28,342 nt of DNA from Candidatus Saccharibacteria bacterium UBA6664 (GCA_002455275.1 DKKO01000003.1:154988-183329), one strand, 5' to 3'; shown: positions 15,801 to 22,156, counted from the first letter of the stretch. The notes: generated from the letters alone by a model not told the origin. Made by a program: numbers and translations.

Positions 15801-16667
15801 TTTGATACCCGCAGAGTGCATACCCTCAAGTACCTTCAAGCGCTTCAGCAGCTTCTTCTCTCGCTGGCCCTTGGCACCTTCAACTTCTTCAGTAAGTTGA
15901 GCAATCAGAGTTGGAAGGTCGATTTCATCAAGCAACGCTTTCAATGCTGTACCGCCCATGCCAACTTCTACGAGTTCTTCGTATTCTTCTGGCAAGTTTC
16001 GGTAGTCGGTTTCTGAAATGAGCGCGCCTTTTACGAGGCTATCGAGCTGAGCTTTTTTCGCCTCATAGCGTTCTTCAAGCTCAGTTTGTTCCTTAGTTTG
16101 CGCTTCGGCCAATGCTTTTACATCTGCGCCGTCGGCTTCAGCTTCTTTTTCGTAGCGCATTTTAATAGCAGCACGACCAGCTTCAGTTTCAGCCTCAAGA
16201 TCAGCAAGCATCTTTTCACGAGCCTCATCGTTACTCTTCAAGATAACGTAGGTTGCAAAGTACGCAATGCGTTCGAGGTTACGAACTGTCATGCCCAAAA
16301 GCAAGCTCATAGCGCTTGGTGTGCCGCGCATGAACCAAATGTGCGCTACAGGAGCAGCGAGGCTAATGTGGCCCATTCGTTCACGACGTACAATACTTTT
16401 TGTTACGAGCTCGCCATTTTTATCGACAGCTGCTTCTCGTGAGCGTACGCCCTTTAGCTTGCTATCGTGCGGGTTGATGTCTTTTACTGGACCGAAGATT
16501 CGTTCACAGAACAAGCCATCTCGCTCTGGTTTTTGTGTACGGTAGTTAATTGTTTCTGGCTTGGTAACTTCACCATGGCTCCACTTTAGGATGTCATCCG
16601 GACTCGCTACAGCGAGGCGGACTGCATCAAAGTCAGCAATACCAGTTGTTGCAACAACGCGTGACAT
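12828..16667 (-). CDS. rpoC: DNA-directed RNA polymerase subunit beta-prime, without zinc-ligand cysteines
   Basis: About 1279 residues when started at ATG (MSRVVATTG) at 16667, which follows AAGGAGGAGG and lies one base after the rpoB stop; a frame extension to 16703 runs inside rpoB and is rejected. The catalytic loop reads NADYDGDQMAVH (near residue 515), keeping all three Mg-binding aspartates. The trigger loop and bridge region (GEPGTQLTLRTFHASG) are intact. Both zinc sites of typical beta-prime are gone. The N-terminal ribbon after FCERIFGP has none of its four cysteines (residues about 60-90), and the second site (near 840-925) reads TKNLQGIPQKSYG where CxTxxGVCxxCYG is usual. The whole protein has two cysteines. 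A charged coiled-coil-like insert of about 60 residues lies near residues 150-215, reminiscent of the actinobacterial insert. Confidence 0.97.
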   Translation of the reverse strand: MSRVVATTGIADFDAVRLAVASPDDILKWSHGEVTKPETINYRTQKPERDGLFCERIFGPVKDINPHDSKLKGVRSREAAVDKNGELVTKSIVRRERMGHISLAAPVAHIWFMRGTPSAMSLLLGMTVRNLERIAYFATYVILKSNDEAREKMLADLEAETEAGRAAIKMRYEKEAEADGADVKALAEAQTKEQTELEERYEAKKAQLDSLVKGALISETDYRNLPEEYEELVEVGMGGTALKALLDEIDLPTLIAQLTEEVEGAKGQREKKLLKRLKVLEGMHSAGIKPSSLTLTVLPVIPPDLRPMVQLTGGRFATSDLNDLYRRVINRNNRLKKLVELNAPEVIRRNEMRMLQEAVDALVDNSAARGGRAVNATGGRRRLKSISDMLKGKQGRFRQNLLGKRVDYSGRSVIVVGPKLKINQCGLPKQMALELFKPFVISWLIRGEHAHNIRSATRLIEAGDALVWDALDAVIEGKYVLLNRAPSLHRLSIQAFMPKLVEGKAIQLHPLVANGFNADYDGDQMAVHLPLSDEAQAEARDLMSATNNLLKPADGSPVLNIGQDVVLGNYYLTYVKPTAQTKETKAYSSVFEAEMAYDGGHLQLQSPIRIHTKGEIRETTLGRVFFNEILPKDFPYDNNVQTKKQLKKVLARIFDRYGAEETARTADRMKGLAFRFATVAAVSTGKDDYITFDEIGKFVSEGDKKTALISEQYDQGLITDNERYSLTVGTWRGIDDQVSNFLQEQLANMDTSISVMVNSGARGDISNVKLASAMIGIQVDATNREIELPIRSSFKDGLSSLEAFVATRGARKGLIDTALKTADSGYLTRRLVDVSQDVFTVGDEAHDDDGFTIYRSESDQTMIAFANRLYGRYTAQEIKGHIAKDQLITREVADSIENDESITEVKIQSILSTKNLQGIPQKSYGIDMATGSLVAANQPVGVIAAQSVGEPGTQLTLRTFHASGVAGGDITQGLPRVEELFEARSPKGQAHISEVTGVVDVWEDGNKYIVQVTPEDGHVEKLALEGRTVMVKAGSSVKAGDVLASADDEAKPMVAPFDGVVEVTKTAVVLAANAGAPVRYEIPGSAQLVVKAGDKVEAGDRLTFGSLNLHDLMRFKGTEATQRYIINEVLRIYAGQGQDVADKHLEIIVRQMFSRVQVEDPGDSTFVTGDIVSKAAVVEANRTLAEEGKELAQYTQLLLGITKVSIWSDSWLSAASFQDTTRVLINAATSGRADRLHGLKENVIIGRKIPVGTGVIPEADLNTDLADGIADDVDLYEAV

Positions 16668-16668
16668 A

Positions 16669-19600
16669 TTACGCCTCCTCCTTGTCTGCATCTGTATCTG
16701 CAAATTCCTCTGCAGTTTCGATACTTAGTCCATCTTCTTCTAAATCAATCTCATCAGCTTCATCGAGCACAGTTTCTTCGTCATCGTCGGCAATCACCGG
16801 CACGGCAGGCACTGTTTTATCAGCAGGGCCAGCTTCGGCAATCACTTCTTCAGCGTCGACAACTTCAGACTCGTCAAGAAGGTCAACACGTAGGCCAAGA
16901 CCTTGAAGTTCTTTCACCAACACGTTGAAGCTTTCTGGAAGCTTTGGACCAACGATTTCTTCATCCTTAATGATTGCTTCGTAGGCCTTTGCACGCCCAT
17001 AGACGTCGTCTGACTTAATGGTAAGCATTTCCTGCAAAGTAGTAGCGGCACCGTATGCTTCAAGTGCCCACACCTCCATTTCACCAAATCGCTGACCACC
17101 GTTTTGCGCCTTACCACCAAGTGGCTGTTGGGTGACCATTGTGTATGGTCCGATTGATCGCGCGTGAATCTTGTCTGAAACCATGTGGTGAAGCTTAATA
17201 ATGTGCATCACACCAACTGTGGTTCGCTCTTCGAAGGCTTCACCGGTGCGACCGTCAAATAGTTGGCTCTTGCCATCTGGGGCGTAGCCCGCTTTTTCAA
17301 GCTCGCTTGAAATGACATTGTTTGGAACACCGTTGAACGGTGGCGTCGCAACCTTGTAGCCAAGGGCTTTCGCTGCCATACCAAGGTGAGTTTCAAAGAG
17401 CTGACCGATGTTCATACGGCTCGGCACACCAAGTGGGTTCAACACTACGTCAATTGGCGTACCGTCTTCCATGAATGGCATGTCTTCAACAGGTAGGATT
17501 CGAGCCACAACACCCTTGTTACCGTGACGACCAGCAAGCTTGTCGCCAACGCTAATCTTGCGAAGTTGCGCAACGAAAATTTGGATTTGCATGAGCACAC
17601 CAGCTTTTAGTTCGTGGCCGTTTTCTCGAGAGAAAATCTTTACGCCAACAACTTTACCACCACCTGCATTGTTCATGCGCTGAGAAGTATCACGAACGTC
17701 CTTAGCTTTTTCACCGAAGATAGCACGTAGTAGGCGTTCTTCAGAACTAAGCTCTTGCTCGCCCTTTGGAGTAATTTTACCTACCAGCACGTCACCAGCT
17801 TTTACTTCAGAGCCAACCTGCACAATACCGTCTTCGTCTAAGTGACGGAGGCTTTCTTCAGACACGTTTGGAATGTCTCGAGTTACGATTTCTGGACCAA
17901 GCTTGGTTTCACGAACTTCAACATTATAATCTTTGATGTTGATACTAGTAAGGCTGTCGTCTTTTACAAGGCGATCTGAAAGCACGATAGCGTCGTCCAT
18001 GTTGTAACCACCCCAAGGCATAAAGGCTACCGTAAGGTCACGGCCTAGAGCCAACTCACCGTCGGCAATTGAGGCACCTTCTATCAGAATGTCGCCTGTT
18101 TTAACTTTTTGGCCACGCATTACACGTGCTTTTTGGTTAATTGAACGGTCGTCGTTGCTTTTCGCAAAGTGAATAAGCTCATAGACCTTCACACCGTCTT
18201 TGTACTTAACGTGAATTTCATCTGCGTCAGCGCGGACCACTTCGCCTGGACCTTCGGCAACCACAAGCTGGCTGGTGTTTCGGGCAATTTCGCCTTCAAT
18301 ACCAGTTCCTACGGTTGGAGACTGTGGCGTAAGCAAAGGTACGGCCTGCTTCTGCATGTTTGAACCAGTCAAACTTCGGTCGACACGGTTTTTCTCGATA
18401 AATGGCACGAGGCTAGCTACTGAACCTAGAATCTGCTTGTTCGCAGCATCGATGTAGGTTACTTCACTGGCATCAACCTGCTCTGGTAGCAATTCGTTAC
18501 GTGCGCTTACGCGGTCTGAAACAAACTTGCCGTTCTTGTCTAGCTCAGCACTACCATCGGCGATAACTTCGGTAGCCTCTTGACTTGCATCTAAATACAC
18601 AACTTCGTCGGTTACTTTACCGTTCTTGACCTTTAGGTAAGGAGTTTCGATAAAGCCGTATTCGTTTACACGTGCATATGAGGCAAGGTTAAGCACCAAT
18701 CCAATGTTTGCACCTTCTGGTGTTTCCACGCTACAAAGTCGTCCGTAGTGAGTTGGGTGTGCGTCACGAACGTCAAAGCCGGCGCGCTCACGACTCAAAC
18801 CACCAGGGCCCATAGAGCTCAGGCGGCGTTTGTGCGAAAGCTCAGACAGCGGGTTAACCTCATCCATAAGCTGGCTCAGCTGGCTTGAAGCAAAGAATTC
18901 ACGCACGGCAGCAACTACTGGTCGGGCGTTGATTAGCTGGCTTGGAGTGACACTTTCGAGGTCGCTCATGCTCATACGATCCATAGCGTTTCGTTGCATA
19001 CGAAGCATACCTACGCGGAACTGACGAGCAACAAGCTCACCAACTAGTTTTACTCGACGGTTTGACAGCGCGTCGATGTCATCTGGCAAATCTTGGCTGT
19101 TGTTGAGGCGAATTATTTCACTCACAATAGCAACAAGGTCGCTCATTTGGAAGACGCGGTTTTCAGTAGTGTTGGCAACATCAAGACCAAGGCGTTGGTT
19201 CAGTTTGTAACGACCAACACGAGAGTAGTCGAATCGTTTGAAATCAAAGAACATACGCTCAATCATTTGGCGGGCGTTGTCTACGGTTGCAAGGTCGCCT
19301 GGGCGAAGGCGGCGATACACTTCAATTAAAGCTTCGTTAGAACCACGGGCTGGGTCTTTTTCGAGCGTCGCGTCGATGTATTTTACTTCACCAGTGTCAA
19401 TTTTCTCGAAGAGAGCCTTGATTTCACTAGTTTTGCTGTAGCCAAGTGCGCGCAGCAATGTCGTTACTGGTAACTTACGGCGACGGTCGATTTTTACGTA
19501 AATCGTACCGTTGGCAGCTGTTTCAAACTCTAGCCATGCACCACGACCAGGAATAAGCTTGGCACCGTAGTAATTTCGGCCAGATTGCGCGTCAGCAGTG

Positions 19601-20037
19601 AAAAATACACCAGCTGAACGAATAAGCTGGCTAACAACCACACGCTCAGTACCGTTAATGATGAAAGTACCGCGGTCGGTCATCCAAGGGTAGTCGCCAA
19701 GGTAAATTTCTTGCTCTTTTACTTCACCGGTTACCTTGTTGGTAAGCTCTACGGTTGCATGTAGAGGCGCGTCAAAGGTAATGTTGTTTTCTTTAGCAAA
19801 TTGCTCGCTGTTTTTAGGGTCTTCGAAATGGTATTTGCCAAATCGCAGCGCAAGCTTTGCGCCTGTGTAGTCGTCGATTGGGTTAAGCTCAGCAAAAATT
19901 TCGCTTAGTCCTGTTTCGACGAATTCACGCCATGAATCTTTTTGGTGTGCCATCAAGTTTGGTAACGGCAGTGCTGTGTCGTCTTGAGTGAAGAACACTC
20001 GACCATTCTTGCTGGTAGCTGTATTGTTTGTAGCCAC
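16669..20037 (-). CDS. rpoB: DNA-directed RNA polymerase subunit beta
   Basis: About 1122 residues from a GTG at 20037, seven bases after GAGAGG; an in-frame TTG two codons upstream is too close to that Shine-Dalgarno. The protein is full length for the compact bacterial form. The rifampicin region (near residues 380-412) reads SSQLSQLMDEVNPLSE then HKRRLSSMGPGGLSRE. It keeps the equivalents of Gln513, Asp516, His526, Arg529 and Ser531, but has Leu at Phe514 and Val at Asn518. The last 70 residues form a very acidic tail (DDDEETVLDEADEIDLEED) that looks disordered. rpoC follows after one base. Transcription starts about 190 bases upstream, behind a leader with several hairpins. Confidence 0.98.
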   Translation of the reverse strand: MATNNTATSKNGRVFFTQDDTALPLPNLMAHQKDSWREFVETGLSEIFAELNPIDDYTGAKLALRFGKYHFEDPKNSEQFAKENNITFDAPLHATVELTNKVTGEVKEQEIYLGDYPWMTDRGTFIINGTERVVVSQLIRSAGVFFTADAQSGRNYYGAKLIPGRGAWLEFETAANGTIYVKIDRRRKLPVTTLLRALGYSKTSEIKALFEKIDTGEVKYIDATLEKDPARGSNEALIEVYRRLRPGDLATVDNARQMIERMFFDFKRFDYSRVGRYKLNQRLGLDVANTTENRVFQMSDLVAIVSEIIRLNNSQDLPDDIDALSNRRVKLVGELVARQFRVGMLRMQRNAMDRMSMSDLESVTPSQLINARPVVAAVREFFASSQLSQLMDEVNPLSELSHKRRLSSMGPGGLSRERAGFDVRDAHPTHYGRLCSVETPEGANIGLVLNLASYARVNEYGFIETPYLKVKNGKVTDEVVYLDASQEATEVIADGSAELDKNGKFVSDRVSARNELLPEQVDASEVTYIDAANKQILGSVASLVPFIEKNRVDRSLTGSNMQKQAVPLLTPQSPTVGTGIEGEIARNTSQLVVAEGPGEVVRADADEIHVKYKDGVKVYELIHFAKSNDDRSINQKARVMRGQKVKTGDILIEGASIADGELALGRDLTVAFMPWGGYNMDDAIVLSDRLVKDDSLTSINIKDYNVEVRETKLGPEIVTRDIPNVSEESLRHLDEDGIVQVGSEVKAGDVLVGKITPKGEQELSSEERLLRAIFGEKAKDVRDTSQRMNNAGGGKVVGVKIFSRENGHELKAGVLMQIQIFVAQLRKISVGDKLAGRHGNKGVVARILPVEDMPFMEDGTPIDVVLNPLGVPSRMNIGQLFETHLGMAAKALGYKVATPPFNGVPNNVISSELEKAGYAPDGKSQLFDGRTGEAFEERTTVGVMHIIKLHHMVSDKIHARSIGPYTMVTQQPLGGKAQNGGQRFGEMEVWALEAYGAATTLQEMLTIKSDDVYGRAKAYEAIIKDEEIVGPKLPESFNVLVKELQGLGLRVDLLDESEVVDAEEVIAEAGPADKTVPAVPVIADDDEETVLDEADEIDLEEDGLSIETAEEFADTDADKEEA

Positions 20038-20065
20038 GTACAATCCTCTCGTGTTAGTTGATGGT

Positions 20066-20194
20066 GTTTTAGAAAAAGATAGCCCAAGCCCGTGAGTAGG
20101 GTTATCTTTTGTGTTCGTTTTCGGGCGCCCGAAGTATCTAGATCTGGTGGCTTTGCTTTAACACGCAAAAACGCCCGCCAATTAGCGTGCGTGT
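20066..20194 (-). promoter_or_regulatory. rpoBC leader with possible attenuator
   Basis: Three structures lie between promoter and start codon. First is a hairpin closed by ACACGCA (20161-20167) and TGCGTGT (20188-20194). Second is the 14-base perfect palindrome TTCGGGCGCCCGAA (20120-20133). Third is a terminator-like hairpin (20074-20085 with 99-110; 8 bp plus 3 bp around one mismatch) whose minus-strand end reads TATCTTTTTCT. The last could stop transcription about 30 bases before rpoB. Confidence 0.5.
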
Positions 20195-20231
20195 CATCAA
20201 ACCGCCGTCTATGCAACCTTCATTACTCTTT

Positions 20232-20260
20232 AGTATGGGTGATTACCTAGCGTATGTCAA
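20232..20260 (-). promoter_or_regulatory. Promoter of rpoBC
   Basis: Perfect TTGACA (20255-20260), 17 bases, CATACT (20232-20237). The hexamers and spacing are the same as in the promoter of mini-gene B. The leader to the rpoB GTG is about 190 bases. Confidence 0.7.
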
Positions 20261-20279
20261 TATATATTTCGAAATTCGG

Positions 20280-20337
20280 TTCGGTGGGAGCCCAACATGC
20301 GCTGAGCTCCCACCGAAGTTCGACCGTCAGTCGGTCG
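20280..20337 (-). terminator. Tandem hairpins ending mini-gene B
   Basis: A perfect 12-bp stem (20280-20291 with 20306-20317) and a smaller 6-bp stem (CGACCG 20321-20326, CGGTCG 20332-20337) that spans the stop codon. The sequence after the large stem is AT-rich but without a clean T run. Confidence 0.65.
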
Positions 20338-20560
20338 AGACGCGCACCATCACGGTGCGCGGCCGCTGGAACCTGCGGTCGGGGTTTCCCTCCACCTGTG
20401 CCCTGACGGGCCACGGTGAAGAGACGAACTCCGAGAAGTCCCAGGGGTGGCGACGCTCCACGGTATTGAAGTTGAGGCGCCACCCGCCGAACCACTCCCT
20501 CAGGATGGTCCGGATGCTCTCCTTCGGTCGTGCGATGGTGCCCAAGCTCAGTGCAGTCAC
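20327..20560 (-). CDS. GC-rich mini-gene B: 77-residue basic soluble protein, function unknown
   Basis: The start is GTG, six bases after GGGAG, giving MTALSLGTIARPKES. The protein is basic and tryptophan-rich (REWFGGWRLNFN, HPWDFSEFV, SPWPVRAQ) with a short helical start and probable strands at the end (RPRTVMVRVSTD). It is the only one of the five mini-gene products without a hydrophobic segment. By hand count 67 of 77 codons end in G or C, far from the native genes beside it. It has its own promoter (20612-20640) and GC-rich terminator, and lies directly upstream of the rpoBC promoter. Longer frames on both strands over this stretch lack matching start signals. No family is recognised. Confidence 0.6.
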   Translation of the reverse strand: MTALSLGTIARPKESIRTILREWFGGWRLNFNTVERRHPWDFSEFVSSPWPVRAQVEGNPDRRFQRPRTVMVRVSTD

Positions 20561-20611
20561 TGCTCACTCCCATCGTCGTCGAGGTTACCCTCGTGTTTGT
20601 CGTCCGATGAA

Positions 20612-20640
20612 AGTATGAATATATTTTCAAATAATGTCAA
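20612..20640 (-). promoter_or_regulatory. Promoter of mini-gene B
   Basis: Perfect TTGACA (20635-20640), 17 bases, CATACT (20612-20617). It sits in an AT-rich strip between two GC-rich genes. Confidence 0.7.
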
Positions 20641-20651
20641 TAATAGACGAT

Positions 20652-20687
20652 GTCCACGGGCGCACAGATATCAGCGCGCCCGTGGAC
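20652..20687 (-). terminator. GC-rich hairpin ending the 72-residue mini-gene
   Basis: Perfect 12-bp stem (GTCCACGGGCGC with GCGCCCGTGGAC), 12-base loop, 14 bases after the stop codon, followed on the minus strand by an AT-rich strip. Confidence 0.75.
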
Positions 20688-20701
20688 GAGTGGTCGAGTT
20701 C

Positions 20702-20920
20702 TCACTTGTTGTCATCGATCCCACCCAGAGTGATGCTCCAGATGAACACGTCGACAGCGAACGCGATGAGAATGTAAAGGATGTAGAACAAGGCTCCGAA
20801 GGCCTCTAGGACGAACATGACGAGACCCATGATGATGCCCCCGTCGCTTCCTCCACTGCTCGACTTCTTGCCATCCGGCCACAACAGCCAGATGATCAGC
20901 AGTAGGAGAATGAGCCCCAT
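20702..20920 (-). CDS. GC-rich mini-gene: 72-residue small membrane protein, function unknown
   Basis: Residues 2-14 are a hydrophobic helix (GLILLLLIIWLLW). Residues 15-28 form a polar Gly/Ser/Lys loop (PDGKKSSSGGSDGG). Residues 29-64 are one long or two short hydrophobic helices with several aromatic residues, and the tail is GGIDDNK. AAGGAGG lies eight bases before the ATG. By hand count 57 of 72 codons end in G or C. Its own extended -10 promoter and GC-rich terminator isolate it from its neighbours, mini-genes C and B. No family is recognised; the size and two-helix layout would suit a holin, a transporter accessory or a small stress protein, none of which can be preferred. Confidence 0.65.
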   Translation of the reverse strand: MGLILLLLIIWLLWPDGKKSSSGGSDGGIIMGLVMFVLEAFGALFYILYILIAFAVDVFIWSITLGGIDDNK

Positions 20921-20960
20921 GCTGACCGCCTCCTTCTCACGTCGGTGGCTTGACTACATT

Positions 20961-20969
20961 ACTATATCA
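20961..20969 (-). promoter_or_regulatory. Extended -10 of the 72-residue mini-gene
   Basis: TGA-TATAGT within a very AT-rich strip (20950-21010). The best-placed -35, TTTATT, is weak. The leader of about 33 bases carries AAGGAGG. Confidence 0.55.
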
Positions 20970-21015
20970 CAATATGGATTATAAATAAAATAAATTATAT
21001 TACATTAATATGCAA

Positions 21016-21058
21016 GTAGCTGCTGCTGGCACCCCGGCGGGATGTCAGCAGCAGCTAC
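21016..21058 (-). terminator. Large GC-rich hairpin ending mini-gene C
   Basis: A 13-bp perfect outer stem (GTAGCTGCTGCTG with CAGCAGCAGCTAC), one mismatch and a 6-bp inner stem. It starts 13 bases after the stop codon and is followed on the minus strand by AT-rich sequence. Confidence 0.75.
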
Positions 21059-21071
21059 GAGTTCAGCGAGG

Positions 21072-21212
21072 CTAGCGGAACAGCCGCTTGGCCACGGCGA
21101 TGGCGGAGGCGAGTCCGAGGCTCGCCATCACCGTCGTCATCATGAGACACAGCCCCGCGCCCTGGCTGTCGCTGGTGCTGCGCTTGTTGGTCTGGCGCTC
21201 GTAGAACGGCAT
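21072..21212 (-). CDS. GC-rich mini-gene C: 46-residue small membrane peptide, function unknown
   Basis: It begins MPFYERQTNKRSTSDSQG, a basic polar head, continues with one hydrophobic helix (LCLMMTTVMASLGLASAIAV) and ends AKRLFR. AGGAGG lies seven bases before the ATG, and a good promoter (TTGCAA, 17 bases, TATAAT) lies about 40 bases upstream. By hand count 44 of 46 codons end in G or C, the most extreme bias in the window. A 19-bp hairpin follows the stop. The promoter begins within two bases of the clpP stop, so the cassette is packed tightly against it. An opposite-strand frame over the same bases has no start signals. No family is recognised. Confidence 0.65.
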   Translation of the reverse strand: MPFYERQTNKRSTSDSQGAGLCLMMTTVMASLGLASAIAVAKRLFR

Positions 21213-21250
21213 TGCAGTACCTCCTGCGTCGTGGTCGCTTGAACTATTGT

Positions 21251-21279
21251 ATTATATACTAATATTCGTATTTTTGCAA
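21251..21279 (-). promoter_or_regulatory. Promoter of mini-gene C
   Basis: TTGCAA (21274-21279), 17 bases, TATAAT (21251-21256), directly after the clpP stop codon. Confidence 0.7.
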
Positions 21280-21280
21280 T

Positions 21281-21874
21281 TTAAGCTTGTGTGACAACTT
21301 TGTCTACCAGGCCATAGTCCACAGACTCATCAGCGCTCATCCAAAAATCTCGATCAACATCTTTTTCAATCTTTGTAAGCTTTTGGCCAGTATTTTTCGC
21401 TAAGATCTCGTTTAGGCGCTTCTTTAGGTAGATGCCTTCACGCAACGTGATCTCTTGATCACTGATCTTTCCTTGTGTTCCACTAGATGGTTGGTGAATC
21501 ATCGTGCGAGCATTTGGCAATATAAATCGCTTGCCTTTTGCCCCACTAGAAAGCAAGAATGCTCCCATACTAGCCTGCAAGCCTATTCCATAGGTCGCTA
21601 CGTCTGGCTTAATAAATTGCATAGTGTCATAAATCGCCAAACCGTCATACACGCTGCCGCCTGGGCTATTTATATAAAGCTGTATATCTTTTTTCGGGTC
21701 TTCGTAGGCTAGATGAAGTAGCTGTGCCACGACCAAATTTGCCGTGTGCTCATTTACTTCTTCCCCCAGAAATATGATTCGTTCTTTTAGCAGCCTCGAG
21801 TAGATGTCGAACGCGCGCTCACCATCACGTGAACTTTCAATAACTGTTGGTACCAAATAACTCTGTGGTTTCAT
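21281..21874 (-). CDS. clpP: ATP-dependent Clp protease proteolytic subunit
   Basis: A 197-residue serine protease that forms the ClpP tetradecamer fed by a Clp ATPase. The catalytic triad is visible: Ser in LQASMGAFLL (near residue 99), His in MIHQPSSG (near 124) and Asp in DRDFWMSADES (near 174). The start ATG (MKPQSYLVP) lies six bases after the -10 hexamer and lacks a Shine-Dalgarno, so the mRNA appears leaderless; an in-frame GTG at 21901 lies inside the CIRCE element and is not used here. A perfect CIRCE operator overlaps the promoter, which predicts HrcA repression and heat-shock induction, a known arrangement for clpP in some bacteria. Confidence 0.97.
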   Translation of the reverse strand: MKPQSYLVPTVIESSRDGERAFDIYSRLLKERIIFLGEEVNEHTANLVVAQLLHLAYEDPKKDIQLYINSPGGSVYDGLAIYDTMQFIKPDVATYGIGLQASMGAFLLSSGAKGKRFILPNARTMIHQPSSGTQGKISDQEITLREGIYLKKRLNEILAKNTGQKLTKIEKDVDRDFWMSADESVDYGLVDKVVTQA

Positions 21875-21880
21875 ATACTC

Positions 21881-21910
21881 AGTATACACAAAAATTAGCA
21901 CTCGTGTAAA
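21881..21910 (-). promoter_or_regulatory. clpP promoter, overlapped by CIRCE
   Basis: TTTACA (21905-21910), 18 bases, TATACT (21881-21886). The -35 lies in the CIRCE spacer and the right half-site falls between -35 and -10, so bound HrcA would block polymerase. Confidence 0.7.
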
Positions 21911-21921
21911 TAGAGTGCTAA
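21895..21921. promoter_or_regulatory. CIRCE operator (HrcA binding site)
   Basis: TTAGCACTC, nine bases, GAGTGCTAA: an exact match to the consensus inverted repeat bound by the heat-shock repressor HrcA. Confidence 0.97.
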
Positions 21922-21934
21922 TCGTAGTCTATGG

Positions 21935-21956
21935 GATGCTCCGTGCGCAGAGCATC
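21935..21956 (-). terminator. Hairpin at the end of mini-gene D
   Basis: An 8-bp stem (one G-U pair on the transcript) with a 6-base loop begins at the last base of the stop codon. No T run follows, so it may only protect the 3' end. Confidence 0.45.
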
Positions 21957-22156
21957 TACAGATTTGACTTCTTGAGGTAGTAGACGAAGCTGGGCAGCCA
22001 TACGACAAGCCCACTACCCACTACCAGGAACGCTTTCAGCTCAGACCATTCCGGGTGCAATCCTGCAAACAGTGCCGTTCCGATGACCGTGATCATCATC
22101 AGCGCAACCACAGCGAAAAACATGTTCGCCGCTTGATCGGGTGTCACCTCTTTCAT
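21956..22156 (-). CDS. GC-rich mini-gene D: 66-residue two-helix membrane protein, function unknown
   Basis: Residues 1-10 are polar (MKEVTPDQAA). Residues 11-32 form one hydrophobic helix (MFFAVVALMMITVIGTALFAG), a short loop reads LHPEWSEL, and a second helix covers residues 42-60. The tail LKKSNL is basic, so both ends are probably cytoplasmic. AAAGGAGG lies four bases before the ATG. By hand count 44 of 66 codons end in G or C, milder than its relatives but above the native genes. It sits between tig and the clpP promoter with its own candidate promoter and end hairpin. No family is recognised. Confidence 0.65.
   Translation of the reverse strand: MKEVTPDQAANMFFAVVALMMITVIGTALFAGLHPEWSELKAFLVVGSGLVVWLPSFVYYLKKSNL

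Noticed and set aside
16668..16703. Twelve-codon N-terminal extension of rpoC
   Set aside because: It lies inside the rpoB 3' end, and the ATG after AAGGAGGAGG gives the normal RpoC start.
20187..20618. A 143-codon plus-strand frame across mini-gene B
   Set aside because: No promoter or Shine-Dalgarno, it runs through the rpoBC promoter and a terminator stem, and its sequence is Arg/Ser/Pro-rich as expected for an antisense shadow of a GC-rich gene.
20247..20630. A 127-codon minus-strand frame over mini-gene B
   Set aside because: It starts at the -10 of the mini-gene B promoter, has no Shine-Dalgarno and crosses both end hairpins; the 77-codon frame fits the signals better.
20447..20809. 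A 120-codon plus-strand frame spanning two mini-genes
   Set aside because: It crosses two terminators and a promoter of the opposite strand and has shadow-like composition.
21042..21242. A 66-codon plus-strand frame opposite mini-gene C
   Set aside because: It begins inside the terminator stem, lacks a Shine-Dalgarno and is His/Arg/Ala-rich; the minus-strand frame has promoter, AGGAGG and 44/46 G/C-ending codons.
21875..21901. Nine-codon N-terminal extension of clpP
   Set aside because: It would start within the CIRCE element, upstream of the -10 hexamer.
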